The notes: generated from the letters alone by a model not told the origin. Shown: positions 9,160-17,731, counted from the first letter of the stretch. The stretch: 64,000 nucleotides of DNA from JADGHE01 sp035716025 (GCA_035716025.1 DASTKH010000016.1:1-64000); one strand, 5' to 3'. Numbers and translations are program-made.

Positions 9160-10266
9160 CTACTTCCCTTTGAAAATCTGCACCCACTCGACGCGCGCTT
9201 TCTTGAGCTCGTCGTCGGTGAACGACAGCCAGTCCATCGGCACCTGCCGCACCTCGTCGAGCCCCGGCGCTTCCTTGACGGGCGACCGGAAGTTGCTGCG
9301 GCCGGAATTCACGAATTCGTGCTCTACGAAGATCTTCTGCCCTTCCTCCGAGAGCACGAAGTCGAACCACAGTTTGGCGGCGTTCGGGTGTGGCGCATCC
9401 TTGAAGATGAACATGAACTGCGGAAGCATCACGAAGCCTTCCTTCGGCTCCATGAAGCGGAGCTTCGCGCCCTTCTGGTTGAACATCATGGTGCGCGAGG
9501 TGGAGGAGAGGATGGAGAAGAGGTCCTCGCCGCTTGTCAGCCGGTTCAGGCCGATCTCCGCCTTCGTGTAGAAGGAGGGCTTTAGCTTGGCGAGCTCGCG
9601 GAAATAGTCGGGGCCGAGCGCCTTGCGCATGCCGATATGCACCATCAGCGTGGAGTCGGCGAGCTCGGAGTCGGCGGTGTTGGTGCGTCCCGGCGGAAGT
9701 TTGCCGACCAGCTTGAGCACATCCTGATAGGAATCGCCCGCAAACTGCAGGGTCTCGGCGTTCCAGCCCGGGGCGAAGGTGTAGGCGCAGTTGAGCACGA
9801 AGAAGCCTTTGATGCCCATCTGCTTGTCGATGCTCTTGCGGTAGTGCGTGTATTCCGGCGACTCGTAGTGCATGAAGTGGCCGGCCTTGTACTGCGCCAT
9901 GATCCAGCCGGGCGACGCCACCGCGCCCACGTCGAAGGTCACGCGGTTGGCATTGAGCTCCTGCTGCACGCGGGTGATGACCTGCGAGGGTCCGTTATAC
10001 ATGTGCCCGACCTTGAAGGAGGCGGGGAGGCCGTAATGCTTCTTGAACGCCGCCGCCAAGGCATCGTGCGTCACCGGGGAAATCATCGTGTCGGCGTAGG
10101 CAATCTGCCCTTCCTTCACGGCGCCGGCGATCAGTTCGGCAAGGCGCTGCTTTTCCGCGGCGGAAGCTTTGGCGAGCGCCTGGGCCTCCTCGGCCCATGC
10201 CGGCGAACGCAGGGCGAAAAGGCCCGCGGCGGCGAGCGCCGCGAGCGCCATCACGGATTTGCGCAT
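9160..10266 (-). CDS. ABC-type solute-binding protein, array copy 4
   Basis: A 368-residue paralogue with a short signal peptide (MRKSVMALAALAAAGLFAL, cleavage after AWA). The mature part has GAVKEGQIAYADTMISPVTHD, FKKHYGLPASFKVGHMY, GPSQVITRVQQELNANRVTFDVG and SGEDLFSILSSTSR. Its C-terminal block IFKDAPHPNAAKLWFDF and the SGRS.F..PVK stretch are shared with copy 5, not with copies 1-3. GGGAGG lies upstream of the ATG at 10266. It follows copy 5 by 60 bases that include a 10-base-pair hairpin. A change around the pocket (GHMYNGPS in place of GNTYMAPS) suggests a different ligand preference, an inference only. Confidence 0.9.
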   Translation of the reverse strand: MRKSVMALAALAAAGLFALRSPAWAEEAQALAKASAAEKQRLAELIAGAVKEGQIAYADTMISPVTHDALAAAFKKHYGLPASFKVGHMYNGPSQVITRVQQELNANRVTFDVGAVASPGWIMAQYKAGHFMHYESPEYTHYRKSIDKQMGIKGFFVLNCAYTFAPGWNAETLQFAGDSYQDVLKLVGKLPPGRTNTADSELADSTLMVHIGMRKALGPDYFRELAKLKPSFYTKAEIGLNRLTSGEDLFSILSSTSRTMMFNQKGAKLRFMEPKEGFVMLPQFMFIFKDAPHPNAAKLWFDFVLSEEGQKIFVEHEFVNSGRSNFRSPVKEAPGLDEVRQVPMDWLSFTDDELKKARVEWVQIFKGK

Positions 10267-10295
10267 GAGCTTGCCTCCCTCGCTCGCCCCCGGGT

Positions 10296-10322
10296 CGCGC
10301 CGTCGTGCACCGCGACGGCGCG
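10296..10322 (-). terminator. Intercistronic hairpin between binding-protein copies 5 and 4
   Basis: A 10-base stem, CGCGCCGTCG (10296-10305) with CGACGGCGCG (10313-10322) around a 7-base loop, fills most of the 60-base gap between the two genes. It has no T-tract on the minus strand. A partial terminator or an mRNA-stabilising structure that sets the ratio of the binding proteins is plausible. Confidence 0.45.
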
Positions 10323-10326
10323 CGCG

Positions 10327-11424
10327 TCACTTGCCCGCGAAGAAGATGCTCCGGTACTCGTCGCGGTACTTCTGCATTTCTTCGTGGGTGACGTGTTCGT
10401 AGTCCGGCGCAATCGACTTCGTGTTCTCGATCGTCGGATAGTCCTTGACCGGATGCTTGAAGCCGCTGCGGCCGGACATCAGATATTCCTTGCCGGCGAG
10501 GATCGTCTGACCCTCCTCCGAGAGGATGAAGTCGAGCCAAAGCTTGGCGGCGTTCGGGTGCGGCGCGTCTTTGAAGATGAAGGTGTTCTGCGGGATCACC
10601 ACCACGCCTTCCTTCGGCCGCATGAATTTCAGCTTCGCGCCGCGCGCGTTGAACTGGTAGGCGCGGGTCGGCATCCCGATCAGCGCGAGAATGTCCTCGC
10701 CGGAGATCAACCGGCTCGCGGTGTTCTCCGATTTGTAGGAGAACGAGGGCTTGAACTCGGCGTACTTCTCGAAGAATGACTTATCGATCACCTTGCGCAG
10801 GCCCATATAGGTCATGAGCGTGGGGTCCGAGCGCGAGGCATCGCTCGTGCTCACGCGCCCGGGCTTCGCCACCTTGAGCACGTCGGTCCAGGAGTCCCCG
10901 TCGAATTTCAGGGTCTCCTCGTTCCACATCGGCACGAAATAATAGGCGCCGTTGAAGGCGAAATAGCCCGGCTTTCCGAGCTTCAGCTCGAACGCCTTCT
11001 GGTAGGCGGCGTATTCCGGCGACTCGTACTGCATGAACGCGCCTTCCTTGGCGCGCGCGAAGGCCCAGGGCGGCGAGCCGATCGATCCCACGTCGATGGT
11101 GACGCGGTTTGCGCGCAGCTCCTGCTCGAACCGCGGGATCAGGTTAGCCGGCGCCATTGTCTGGTAGCTGACCTTGAAACTGTCGGGCAGCCCGTAATAC
11201 TTGCGGAAGGCCTCGGACAGTGCGTCGTTCGTGGCCGGTTGGATCACCGTGTCGTTGTAGGCAACCATGCCTTCCTTGATCGCCGCGGCGATCCGCTCGC
11301 GCAGCTCGGCCTTGCGCGATTCCGGAGCCTTCACGACGGCCGGCGGGTCGGCCGCGCGGGCGGGAGCTGCGGCAAGGAAGCTCGCGGCCAGAAGGGCCGC
11401 GAGCGGCATGGCAAAACGCTTCAT
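10327..11424 (-). CDS. ABC-type solute-binding protein, array copy 5 (permease-proximal)
   Basis: A 365-residue paralogue, the first binding-protein gene after the permease (36-base gap) and the most divergent of the five. The signal peptide is MKRFAMPLAALLAASFLAA with cleavage after ARA. The mature part has AAIKEGMVAYNDTVIQPATND, FRKYYGLPDSFKVSYQTMAPANLIPRF, IGSPPWAFARAKEG, SGEDILALIGMP and IFKDAPHPNAAKLWLDF. Its proximity to the permease suggests it could be the ancestral partner from which the others arose by tandem duplication. The ATG at 11424 begins the signal peptide; an AAGGAGAGTTGAC segment precedes it, a good ribosome-binding site. The ligand is unknown. Confidence 0.9.
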   Translation of the reverse strand: MKRFAMPLAALLAASFLAAAPARAADPPAVVKAPESRKAELRERIAAAIKEGMVAYNDTVIQPATNDALSEAFRKYYGLPDSFKVSYQTMAPANLIPRFEQELRANRVTIDVGSIGSPPWAFARAKEGAFMQYESPEYAAYQKAFELKLGKPGYFAFNGAYYFVPMWNEETLKFDGDSWTDVLKVAKPGRVSTSDASRSDPTLMTYMGLRKVIDKSFFEKYAEFKPSFSYKSENTASRLISGEDILALIGMPTRAYQFNARGAKLKFMRPKEGVVVIPQNTFIFKDAPHPNAAKLWLDFILSEEGQTILAGKEYLMSGRSGFKHPVKDYPTIENTKSIAPDYEHVTHEEMQKYRDEYRSIFFAGK

Positions 11425-11460
11425 CGTGTCAACTCTCCTTTAGAACTTGCGTCGCGCGGA

Positions 11461-13218
11461 TCAGTCGGATCGTCCCAGGAAATGCGGCGAGCACCAGCGC
11501 ATCAGGAAGAAGCCGGTGAGCAGCATGATGACCTGGACCACCGCGAGCGCCGCGACATAGCCGAAGTTCTGCTCGCTCAGGATCACCAGCGCGACGCTGA
11601 TGGTCTCCGTGCCCTGCGAGTAGAGCAGAATGGTTGCGCCGAGCTCGCGGATCAGGATGATGAAGAGGAGCAGCCAGGAGGCGATGAGGGCCGGCCGAAT
11701 GAGCGGCAGCAGAACATAGTACATCGTCTGCAGCCAGCTTGCGCCGCTCGCCCGCGCGCTCTGCTCGAGTTCGGGATTGATCGACAGGAGCATCGCCGAA
11801 ATGTTGCGCAGCGCGAGCGGGAAGAAGTGCGCGACGCAGGCGATGATGATGATCCAGATCGTGGTGTAGAGCGGCGTGCGGATCAGAAGGATCAGGAAGC
11901 CGAGGCCGATGATGATGCCCGGGATTCCCAGCGGCAGCGAGAGGATCGGATCGACCAGCATCCGGAAGCGGCTCTGGCCGCGGCGAATGAAGTAGCCCTG
12001 CAGCGCCCCGAGCAGCACGCCGATTGTGGCGCCGACCACGCCGATGAACAGGCTGTTGTAAAGCGCGGCCTGGGTCAGGCGATACTCTTCGAGCACGTAA
12101 TGGAAATTCGACAGATTGGCGCTCGCGGGCTTGAACACGCCCGTCCACAGCGGCGAGACGGAAACCATGAGGAGTGCCATGATGGGCAGCGCGGCCGCCA
12201 CCAGGAAGTAGAGGATCTGGATGCCGAGCGCGAAGGCGCGGCCGATCGGGCCGAGATTGACGGGCCGCGGCCGATAGCCTTTGCCCGATACGGTGTCGAA
12301 CCGCCGCTTGTTGATCCAGCGCTGCTGGAACACGATAATGGCGATGGTGATGCTCATCATGCCGGCGGCGATGGCGGAGGCCCGGCCGAAGTCGGACGGA
12401 TATTGCACCGCGCGATAGATGTCAGTCGGCACCATCGGGATGCCGCGAGTCGCCGAGATCGACAGCGGCACGTCGAACACGCCGGCGCTGGTGACGAAAA
12501 TGATGAGGCCGCCCGCGAGGATCGCCGGCAGGATCAGCGGCAGCGTGATCTTCCAGGTCGTGTACCAGAAGCTCGCCCCGTGCACGCGGGCCGCATCCTC
12601 GAGCGCACCGTCCATGCTGCGCATCGGGCCGATGACGAACAAATAAATGTAGGGCGTGTAGAACAGCGCCAGCACCCAGATCACGCCGCCGACGCTGTAG
12701 ATGTCCGGAAAGGCGAGCCAGGAAGGCAGATAGGGATTAAGCAATTTCGGCAGGATTCCGCTGTTCGGCGCGGCTAGATAGAGCCAGCTCATCGCCCCGA
12801 CATATGGGGAGAAGAAGAACGGCATGAGATTGAGGATCTCGAACACGCCGCGGCCGGGCAGGTCGGTGCGGGCGACGATCCAGGCCAGGGTGCAGCCCAG
12901 CAGCGAGGCGAGCAGCGCGACGCCGATCCCCGTGATGGTCGAATTGAGTACACCTTCGCGAAAACTCGGATCGGAGACGAGGCCGGCGAAATTCGCGAGC
13001 GTGAAGTCCAGCGCCGTGTCGCTCGAGGCGAAACTGCGCAAGAGCGTGCTGAGAATCGGTCCGATGACCAGAATGACGCCGATCAGAACCGCCGTGCCGG
13101 GTACGAACTGCTGCAGCAGGCGGCCAAGCGCGCCGAAGGCGCCGCCTTCCCGTGGTCTTTCGAGCGCGGGGGCGAGGCCCGGACGGACTGCAGTCTCGAC
13201 GCCGACATCGGTGCTCAC
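11461..13218 (-). CDS. ABC transporter permease with two fused transmembrane domains (FbpB/ThiP type)
   Basis: A 585-residue inner-membrane protein with about twelve hydrophobic segments arranged as two BPD_transp_1 halves. Each half carries the cytoplasmic EAA loop that contacts the ATPase: LEDAARVHGASFWYTTW in the first and LEQSARASGASWLQTMY in the second, each followed by LPLI.PA. This single-chain arrangement is that of FbpB, AfuB, ThiP and phosphonate permeases, which take up iron, thiamine, aminoethylphosphonate or polyamine-like ligands. The start is a GTG at 13218, chosen for GAGGAGGGA seven bases upstream; codons further upstream lack membrane or family character. It heads a run with the five binding-protein genes downstream. 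No ATP-binding subunit gene is adjacent on either side, so the ATPase must be encoded elsewhere or shared. Confidence 0.92.
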   Translation of the reverse strand: MSTDVGVETAVRPGLAPALERPREGGAFGALGRLLQQFVPGTAVLIGVILVIGPILSTLLRSFASSDTALDFTLANFAGLVSDPSFREGVLNSTITGIGVALLASLLGCTLAWIVARTDLPGRGVFEILNLMPFFFSPYVGAMSWLYLAAPNSGILPKLLNPYLPSWLAFPDIYSVGGVIWVLALFYTPYIYLFVIGPMRSMDGALEDAARVHGASFWYTTWKITLPLILPAILAGGLIIFVTSAGVFDVPLSISATRGIPMVPTDIYRAVQYPSDFGRASAIAAGMMSITIAIIVFQQRWINKRRFDTVSGKGYRPRPVNLGPIGRAFALGIQILYFLVAAALPIMALLMVSVSPLWTGVFKPASANLSNFHYVLEEYRLTQAALYNSLFIGVVGATIGVLLGALQGYFIRRGQSRFRMLVDPILSLPLGIPGIIIGLGFLILLIRTPLYTTIWIIIIACVAHFFPLALRNISAMLLSINPELEQSARASGASWLQTMYYVLLPLIRPALIASWLLLFIILIRELGATILLYSQGTETISVALVILSEQNFGYVAALAVVQVIMLLTGFFLMRWCSPHFLGRSD

Positions 13219-13523
13219 GGCTTCCCTCCTCGGTGCGCTCAGGCAAAGTCCGGCGCTTGGCAGTCGTTTTCCTCCCGCCGCGCGGCTGCGCGGCCGGTCC
13301 GCAATCGCCTTCTCGGGCGGGCGACTTGAAACGCGGAGGCCGCCGCCTCCCGCGCGCTGAACCGGGCGGCAACGGTAGCGAGTTTCGGCTACCGACGAAA
13401 GTCCGATAAAATTTCGATTGCAGCAGTACAGACGTTCGATTTGTGAAACGATTGGCGCAAGGCGCCGAGCGCCCGTTTCCTCCCGCGCACTTTTGCCCGC
13501 AGCCCTTGCCGCCGCGACCTTTG
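13219..13523. other. Upstream region of the permease/binding-protein operon
   Basis: This 305-base interval holds no convincing gene. A locally AT-rich patch at about 13404-13450 stands out from the GC-rich surroundings and is the most likely promoter area for the minus-strand transport operon. I could not assign a convincing -35/-10 pair. Confidence 0.4.
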
Positions 13524-14411
13524 TCAGTGTCCGGAGATCACTGTGCTGACGACCGGCCAGTACTCGTCCCGATGGCCCGCTTCGTGCGCCCGCGCGAGAA
13601 GGTCGCGCGCAAGCGCCGCGCCCTGCGCCGTTATGCCGCCCTGGCCGGCGAGTTCGAGCGCATAGTCGAGGTCCTTCATCATGTAGGCGGTCGAGAAGGC
13701 CGGCTTCGGGAACTCGCGGGGCAGGATCGCCTTCAGGCCGTGATTGCGCAGCGCGAAACTGTCGGCCGAGCCCTTGCTCAGCGTCTCGAAGAGAACGCGC
13801 CCGTCGATGCCCGCCGCCGTTCCGATCGCCAGCGCTTCGCACAGCGCGATGACCGTCTCGGCGAGGATCATGTTGTTCATGATCTTGACAATCTGGCCGC
13901 AGCCGACCTCCCCGCAGTGGGTGACGTCGCTTGCCGCGTGGGCAAGCAAAGGCTGCAGGCGGGCGAAGAGTTCCGGAGGGGCGCCGACCATGATGCTCAG
14001 CGTGCCGGCCTGCGCCGCCGCCCGCGTGCGGGCGACCGGCGCGTCCGCATAGAAGACGCCGAGCGTTTCGCAGAGACCGGCGAGCCGCCGCGTGAGCGCG
14101 ACCGGCGTGGTGGAGAGATCGACGATCGTCTGCCCCTGTCGCGCCTGCGCGAGCAGGCCGCCAGAACCCGCGACCACCTGTTCGACTTCCCGGCCGCCGG
14201 GCAGCGAGAGGAAGATCGTATCGGCTTCGGCCGCCACGGCGGAAAGGTCGGGAGCCTCCACCACCCCGGCGTCGCCGAGTCGCCGCACGGGCGCCGCGTC
14301 GAGATCGTAGGCGAGGGTGCGCAGGCCCGATTTCACCGCGATGTTGCGGCAGATGGGCTCGCCCATCACGCCGAGCCCGATGAAACCGAGGGTCGGGGCA
14401 TTGCTCGTCAT
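13524..14411 (-). CDS. NAD(P)-dependent beta-hydroxyacid dehydrogenase (3-hydroxyisobutyrate dehydrogenase family)
   Basis: A 295-residue cytosolic oxidoreductase. The N-terminal dinucleotide-binding motif is GFIGLGVMGEP; the substrate-binding signature lies in FYADAPVARTRAAAQAGTLSIMVG, and the catalytic lysine is in CGQIVKIMNNMI, as in 3-hydroxyisobutyrate, tartronate-semialdehyde and related dehydrogenases. The exact substrate (beta-hydroxy acid) cannot be read from the sequence. I chose the ATG at 14411 because the dinucleotide fold begins five residues later. An ATG at 14444, directly after the stop of the upstream gene, is an alternative that would couple the two genes. It lies downstream of a racemase-like gene on the same strand, so a shared catabolic operon is likely. 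Confidence 0.9.
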   Translation of the reverse strand: MTSNAPTLGFIGLGVMGEPICRNIAVKSGLRTLAYDLDAAPVRRLGDAGVVEAPDLSAVAAEADTIFLSLPGGREVEQVVAGSGGLLAQARQGQTIVDLSTTPVALTRRLAGLCETLGVFYADAPVARTRAAAQAGTLSIMVGAPPELFARLQPLLAHAASDVTHCGEVGCGQIVKIMNNMILAETVIALCEALAIGTAAGIDGRVLFETLSKGSADSFALRNHGLKAILPREFPKPAFSTAYMMKDLDYALELAGQGGITAQGAALARDLLARAHEAGHRDEYWPVVSTVISGH

Positions 14412-14445
14412 GCGCGTCGTCCGCTGCGTCCTGGCGCGCTTCATG

Positions 14446-15141
14446 CTACGGCGCGGCGGGCGCCTGCGACAGTCCTTCACTGCTCAACATGCGGCGCATT
14501 TTGAGGACGGTGGTGCGCAGCGGCGTTAGGACCGGGCGGCCGGGCACCGGAGGGATCAGCGCATAGGCCGGATCCATCGAGGTCTGGCCGAGCAGCACCG
14601 CATCGCAGTCGCGGCATTCGGCTACCGCCCCGGCGATCAGGCGAAAGTGCTCCCGGATGTCGCCCTTCTCACGGAAGGCAATGCGCGCCGCGTCGAGCAC
14701 GCGGCTCGTCTGCGTATAGGCCTTGCCGTGGCGCTCGGCATAGCGGGCGATGTCCTCCGTGATGTTCGCCATGCTGTAGGGCGAGGTGGTCAGCACGCAC
14801 AGGCGCGAGCCCGAAGCGAAGGCCGCCTCGATCATGGCTTCGTAGGAGGCCAGCACCGGAATGCGCATCGTCCGGCGCGTCGCCTCGACGATCGCGCCGA
14901 AAACCGACCCGGTAAACACCGCAATTCGCGCGCCCGAGAGTTCGCTGTGGCGCAAGAGCGAGTCGAGGCGGCGCACCAGCGCCGCATCGATCACCCTCGT
15001 CTTCGCGTAGTCGGCATAGAGTGACTCGTCGATGATGTTGATCGGATCGGCCTCCGGCCACAGTTCTTGAAAGACTGCCGGCACAGGACCGGCCGACGCG
15101 AGGGCCGAGGGCGAAATGATAGCGACGCGGATCGGCGTCAT
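14446..15141 (-). CDS. Asp/Glu racemase-superfamily protein with altered first active-site motif
   Basis: A 231-residue protein of the aspartate/glutamate/hydantoin racemase and arylmalonate decarboxylase superfamily. It shows the family pattern: RVAIISPSA at the N-terminus, IPVLASYEAMIEAA after the first motif, GSRLCVLTTSPYS, and CDAVLLGQTSM in the second half. Active members normally carry a cysteine in a TCSxFG-like segment; here that segment reads FTGSVFG, with glycine where the cysteine is expected. The second half also lacks an obvious catalytic cysteine. It may therefore be a non-racemising lyase, a binding protein or an inactive relative. The start at 15141 is set by MTPIRVAII. Neighbours are a hydroxyacid dehydrogenase and a TctC protein, suggesting organic-acid catabolism. 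Confidence 0.8.
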   Translation of the reverse strand: MTPIRVAIISPSALASAGPVPAVFQELWPEADPINIIDESLYADYAKTRVIDAALVRRLDSLLRHSELSGARIAVFTGSVFGAIVEATRRTMRIPVLASYEAMIEAAFASGSRLCVLTTSPYSMANITEDIARYAERHGKAYTQTSRVLDAARIAFREKGDIREHFRLIAGAVAECRDCDAVLLGQTSMDPAYALIPPVPGRPVLTPLRTTVLKMRRMLSSEGLSQAPAAP

Positions 15142-15274
15142 GATCGTTGCATCCCGGTGATCGTGCAGGCCGGTCGGCGCGGGCGGACTCGCATGGCGGA
15201 TAGCCGTTGCACCGAGCCCCGCGGCCGGCGGGGCCCACATGGCGCGGCGCTGCGGTTCGTCGTTTCCCCGCGCG

Positions 15275-16243
15275 TCACTGAGGCTCGATTTTTGCGGCCT
15301 TCACCGCCTCGGCCATCTGCTCGGCGTTCTCCTTGATGAGAGCGGCGAACTCGTCCGGACCCTTCGGGTAGGGCTCGTAGCCGGATTTGCGGATCAGCTC
15401 GCGTACTTTCGGCGAATCGAGCGTCTTGATGAGCTCGCGGCTCAAGGTCGCGACGATTTCCTTCGGCGTGCCGGCGGGCGCGAGCCAGCCGTGCCACGCG
15501 CCCTGGATTTTCAGGGTCGGCAGGGCGTCCTTCACGAGCGGCACGTTGGGAAGCTCCGTGGGCCGCACTTCGCCGGTGAAGCCAACCGCCCGCATCTGAC
15601 CGGACTCGATATAGCCGAGCACCGAGGCAGGCGGCACGAACATGACCTGGATCGTGTTGTTGAGCAGGGCATTGAGCGCCGGCGCCGTGCCACGGAACGG
15701 GACCGACTCCATCGCGACCTTCGCGTGCACGTTGAAGAGCGCGGCGGCAAGCTGCAGCGGGTTGCCCGTGCCGGCCGAGCCGTAGAGAACGCGGTTCTTC
15801 TTCGCGTAAGCGATGAGCTCGGCCGGATTGTGCACCGGCAGTTGCGGGTGCACGACGATCACATAGCCCTGGCCGATTGCGAGATTCGCAACCGGCGCGA
15901 AGTCCTTGAAAATATCGTAGGGCAGGCTCTTGCGGATCGCGGGATTGATGGTGAAGGACGAGGAATTGTGCAGCAGCGTGTAACCGTCGGGTTCCGCGGT
16001 CGCGACCGCCTGGGTGCCGATGACGCCGTTCGCGCCGCCGCGGTTGTCGACAATCACCGCCTGACCGATCTGCTGTTCGAGCTGCGCGGCGAAAATTCGC
16101 GCCATGATGTCGTTGGTCCCTCCGGGCGGGAACGGCACGACGAGACGGACCGTCCGGCTGGGATAGGTGTCGGCCCTCCCCGGCGCCCAGGCCGCCAAGA
16201 CAGCCAGCGCCGCAGCGAGAGCCGTCCGGATCAGCACATGCAT
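15275..16243 (-). CDS. TctC/Bug-family periplasmic solute-binding protein
   Basis: A 322-residue extracytoplasmic binding protein with a signal peptide ending near residue 25 (APGRA-DTYPS). It carries the family pattern YPSRTVRLVVPFPPGGTND, IVDNRGGANGVIG, AEPDGYTLL, VPFRGTAPALNALL and GWLAPAGTPKEIV. GGAGGAA lies seven bases before the ATG at 16243. No TctA/TctB membrane components are close, so it probably works with a remote transporter or in sensing. It shares its strand with the racemase-like and hydroxyacid dehydrogenase genes and is divergent from an isopropylmalate-dehydrogenase-like gene, making delivery of a carboxylate substrate to these enzymes plausible. Confidence 0.93.
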   Translation of the reverse strand: MHVLIRTALAAALAVLAAWAPGRADTYPSRTVRLVVPFPPGGTNDIMARIFAAQLEQQIGQAVIVDNRGGANGVIGTQAVATAEPDGYTLLHNSSSFTINPAIRKSLPYDIFKDFAPVANLAIGQGYVIVVHPQLPVHNPAELIAYAKKNRVLYGSAGTGNPLQLAAALFNVHAKVAMESVPFRGTAPALNALLNNTIQVMFVPPASVLGYIESGQMRAVGFTGEVRPTELPNVPLVKDALPTLKIQGAWHGWLAPAGTPKEIVATLSRELIKTLDSPKVRELIRKSGYEPYPKGPDEFAALIKENAEQMAEAVKAAKIEPQ

Positions 16244-16463
16244 CGGTGTTTCCTCCGTAGAAAGAATGCGGCGGGCACACTGGCATCATTGCGGCCGGAA
16301 GAAAATCGAAATGACCGCAAGGCTGGGTCGCAGGTCTTTCGTCGGGGCGTGGCGGCGGCGCTCGCCAATCGGTCGTCTGTTCCGCTAAAGAAAGCGCGCA
16401 TCGCGACGCGTCGCTGACCGCATGGCGGACAGTTCCGGCGGCCTCGCGCGAAGGACGAAGCGG

Positions 16464-17531
16464 ATGGCAATGAAACTCGGAATTCTGCTCGGCGACGATA
16501 TCGGTCTCGAAGTCGTGCCGGAATGCGTGAAGGTCATGAAGGCGGCGGCGGCGCGGGCAGGCCTTGCGGTCGAATGGCAGGACCTGCCGATCGGCAAGGC
16601 CGGCCACGAGCAGCACGGTCACACGCTGCCTGCCGTCACCGAACAGGCGCTGCGCGGCATGGACGGCTGGATCATGGGGCCGATCGGACATGCGGCCTAT
16701 CCGCGCGGAGACATGACCTGGATCATGCCGCCCGTGCGCAAGCGATTCGATCTCTTTGCGGCGCTGCGTCCCGCCAAGTCGTGGCCGAACGTCACGTCCG
16801 TGCACAAAGACGTGGACCTCGTCGTCGTCCGGGAGATTTCCGAGGGCATGGTCTCGCCCTCGCTTGTCGCGGCCGGCGGCGGCGAAATGCGGCCGAACGA
16901 CGAAATCACGATCGCCACCCGCGTCATCACCCGCAAAGGCTCGAACCGTGTGGCGCGCGAAGCCTTCGAGCTTGCCCGCTCGCGGCCGCGCAAGAAGGTC
17001 ACCGCCGCTCACAAGGAGCCCGTCTATCGGCTCGCCTGCGGCATGTTCGCGGAAGAATGCCGCAAGGTCGCCAAGGAGTATCCGGACGTCACATTCGAAG
17101 AATCGATGATCGACACGATCTCGATGAAGCTCGTGATGAACCCACAGCAATACGACGTGATCGTCACCACGAACCAGTTTGGCGATATCGTCAGCGATAT
17201 CGGGGCAGGTTGCGTCGGCGGGCTTGGCCTTGCGCCGGGCCTCGCCGTCGGCGAGCGGCAGGCCATGGCGCAGGCGACCCATGGCTCGGCGCCGGACATC
17301 GCCGGCCGCAACATCGCCAACCCCTATGCCATGATCATGTCGGGGCAGATGCTGCTCGCCTGGCTCGGCCGCAAGCACAAGGAGCCGAAGGCCACCGAGG
17401 CGGCCGACCGCATCGCTGCTGCGGTCGCGAAAGTCATGAGTGAAGGAAAGCATCTGACCCGCGACCTCGGCGGCAGCGCTTCGACGCAGCAGATGGGCGA
17501 CGCGGTGGCCGAGGCGGTCGCGAAAGCGTGA
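16464..17531 (+). CDS. Isocitrate/isopropylmalate dehydrogenase-family decarboxylating dehydrogenase
   Basis: A 355-residue cytosolic enzyme of the NAD(P)-dependent beta-decarboxylating dehydrogenase family. It starts MAMKLGILLGDDIGLEVVPE, has the substrate-loop arginine in VRKRFDLFAALRPAKSW and the metal-binding region NQFGDIVSDIGAGCVGGLGLAPG, then HGSAPDIAGRNIANP and DLGGSASTQQMGDA. It differs from LeuB proper in having a shorter, altered N-terminal half (IMGPIGHAAYPRGDMTW), so a 3-isopropylmalate role is not assured; homoisocitrate, tartrate or other malate analogues are possible. AAGGA precedes the ATG at 16464. A more canonical relative lies at 27846. Its place beside TctC and racemase-like genes suggests dicarboxylate catabolism rather than leucine synthesis. 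Confidence 0.88.
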   Translation: MAMKLGILLGDDIGLEVVPECVKVMKAAAARAGLAVEWQDLPIGKAGHEQHGHTLPAVTEQALRGMDGWIMGPIGHAAYPRGDMTWIMPPVRKRFDLFAALRPAKSWPNVTSVHKDVDLVVVREISEGMVSPSLVAAGGGEMRPNDEITIATRVITRKGSNRVAREAFELARSRPRKKVTAAHKEPVYRLACGMFAEECRKVAKEYPDVTFEESMIDTISMKLVMNPQQYDVIVTTNQFGDIVSDIGAGCVGGLGLAPGLAVGERQAMAQATHGSAPDIAGRNIANPYAMIMSGQMLLAWLGRKHKEPKATEAADRIAAAVAKVMSEGKHLTRDLGGSASTQQMGDAVAEAVAKA

Positions 17532-17731
17532 GGAAGGCCGCCGCCGCCTGCGGGGGGCCGCGCCAAGGTTGATGGAAGCGTCTGCGGCCGGCTCTTGGCC
17601 GGTCGGCAAAACGCCGTCTGTTCCCGCCGCGCAGGGATGCTGTGCAGCGGGAGATATTGTGGGGGCGAAAAAATCGTGGGAAACAGGCAGAGCCGCAACA
17701 AAGCCGCTCGTTAGAAAAGGCGCGCAAATTC

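Noticed and set aside
5229..11424. Ferric-iron specificity for the binding-protein array.
   Set aside because: The permease class includes iron transporters, but I see no adjacent tyrosine pair typical of FbpA in any copy, so the ligand is left open.
11239..12777. A 512-codon plus-strand open frame across the permease.
   Set aside because: It is acidic/arginine-rich shadow sequence opposite a clear membrane protein with two EAA loops.
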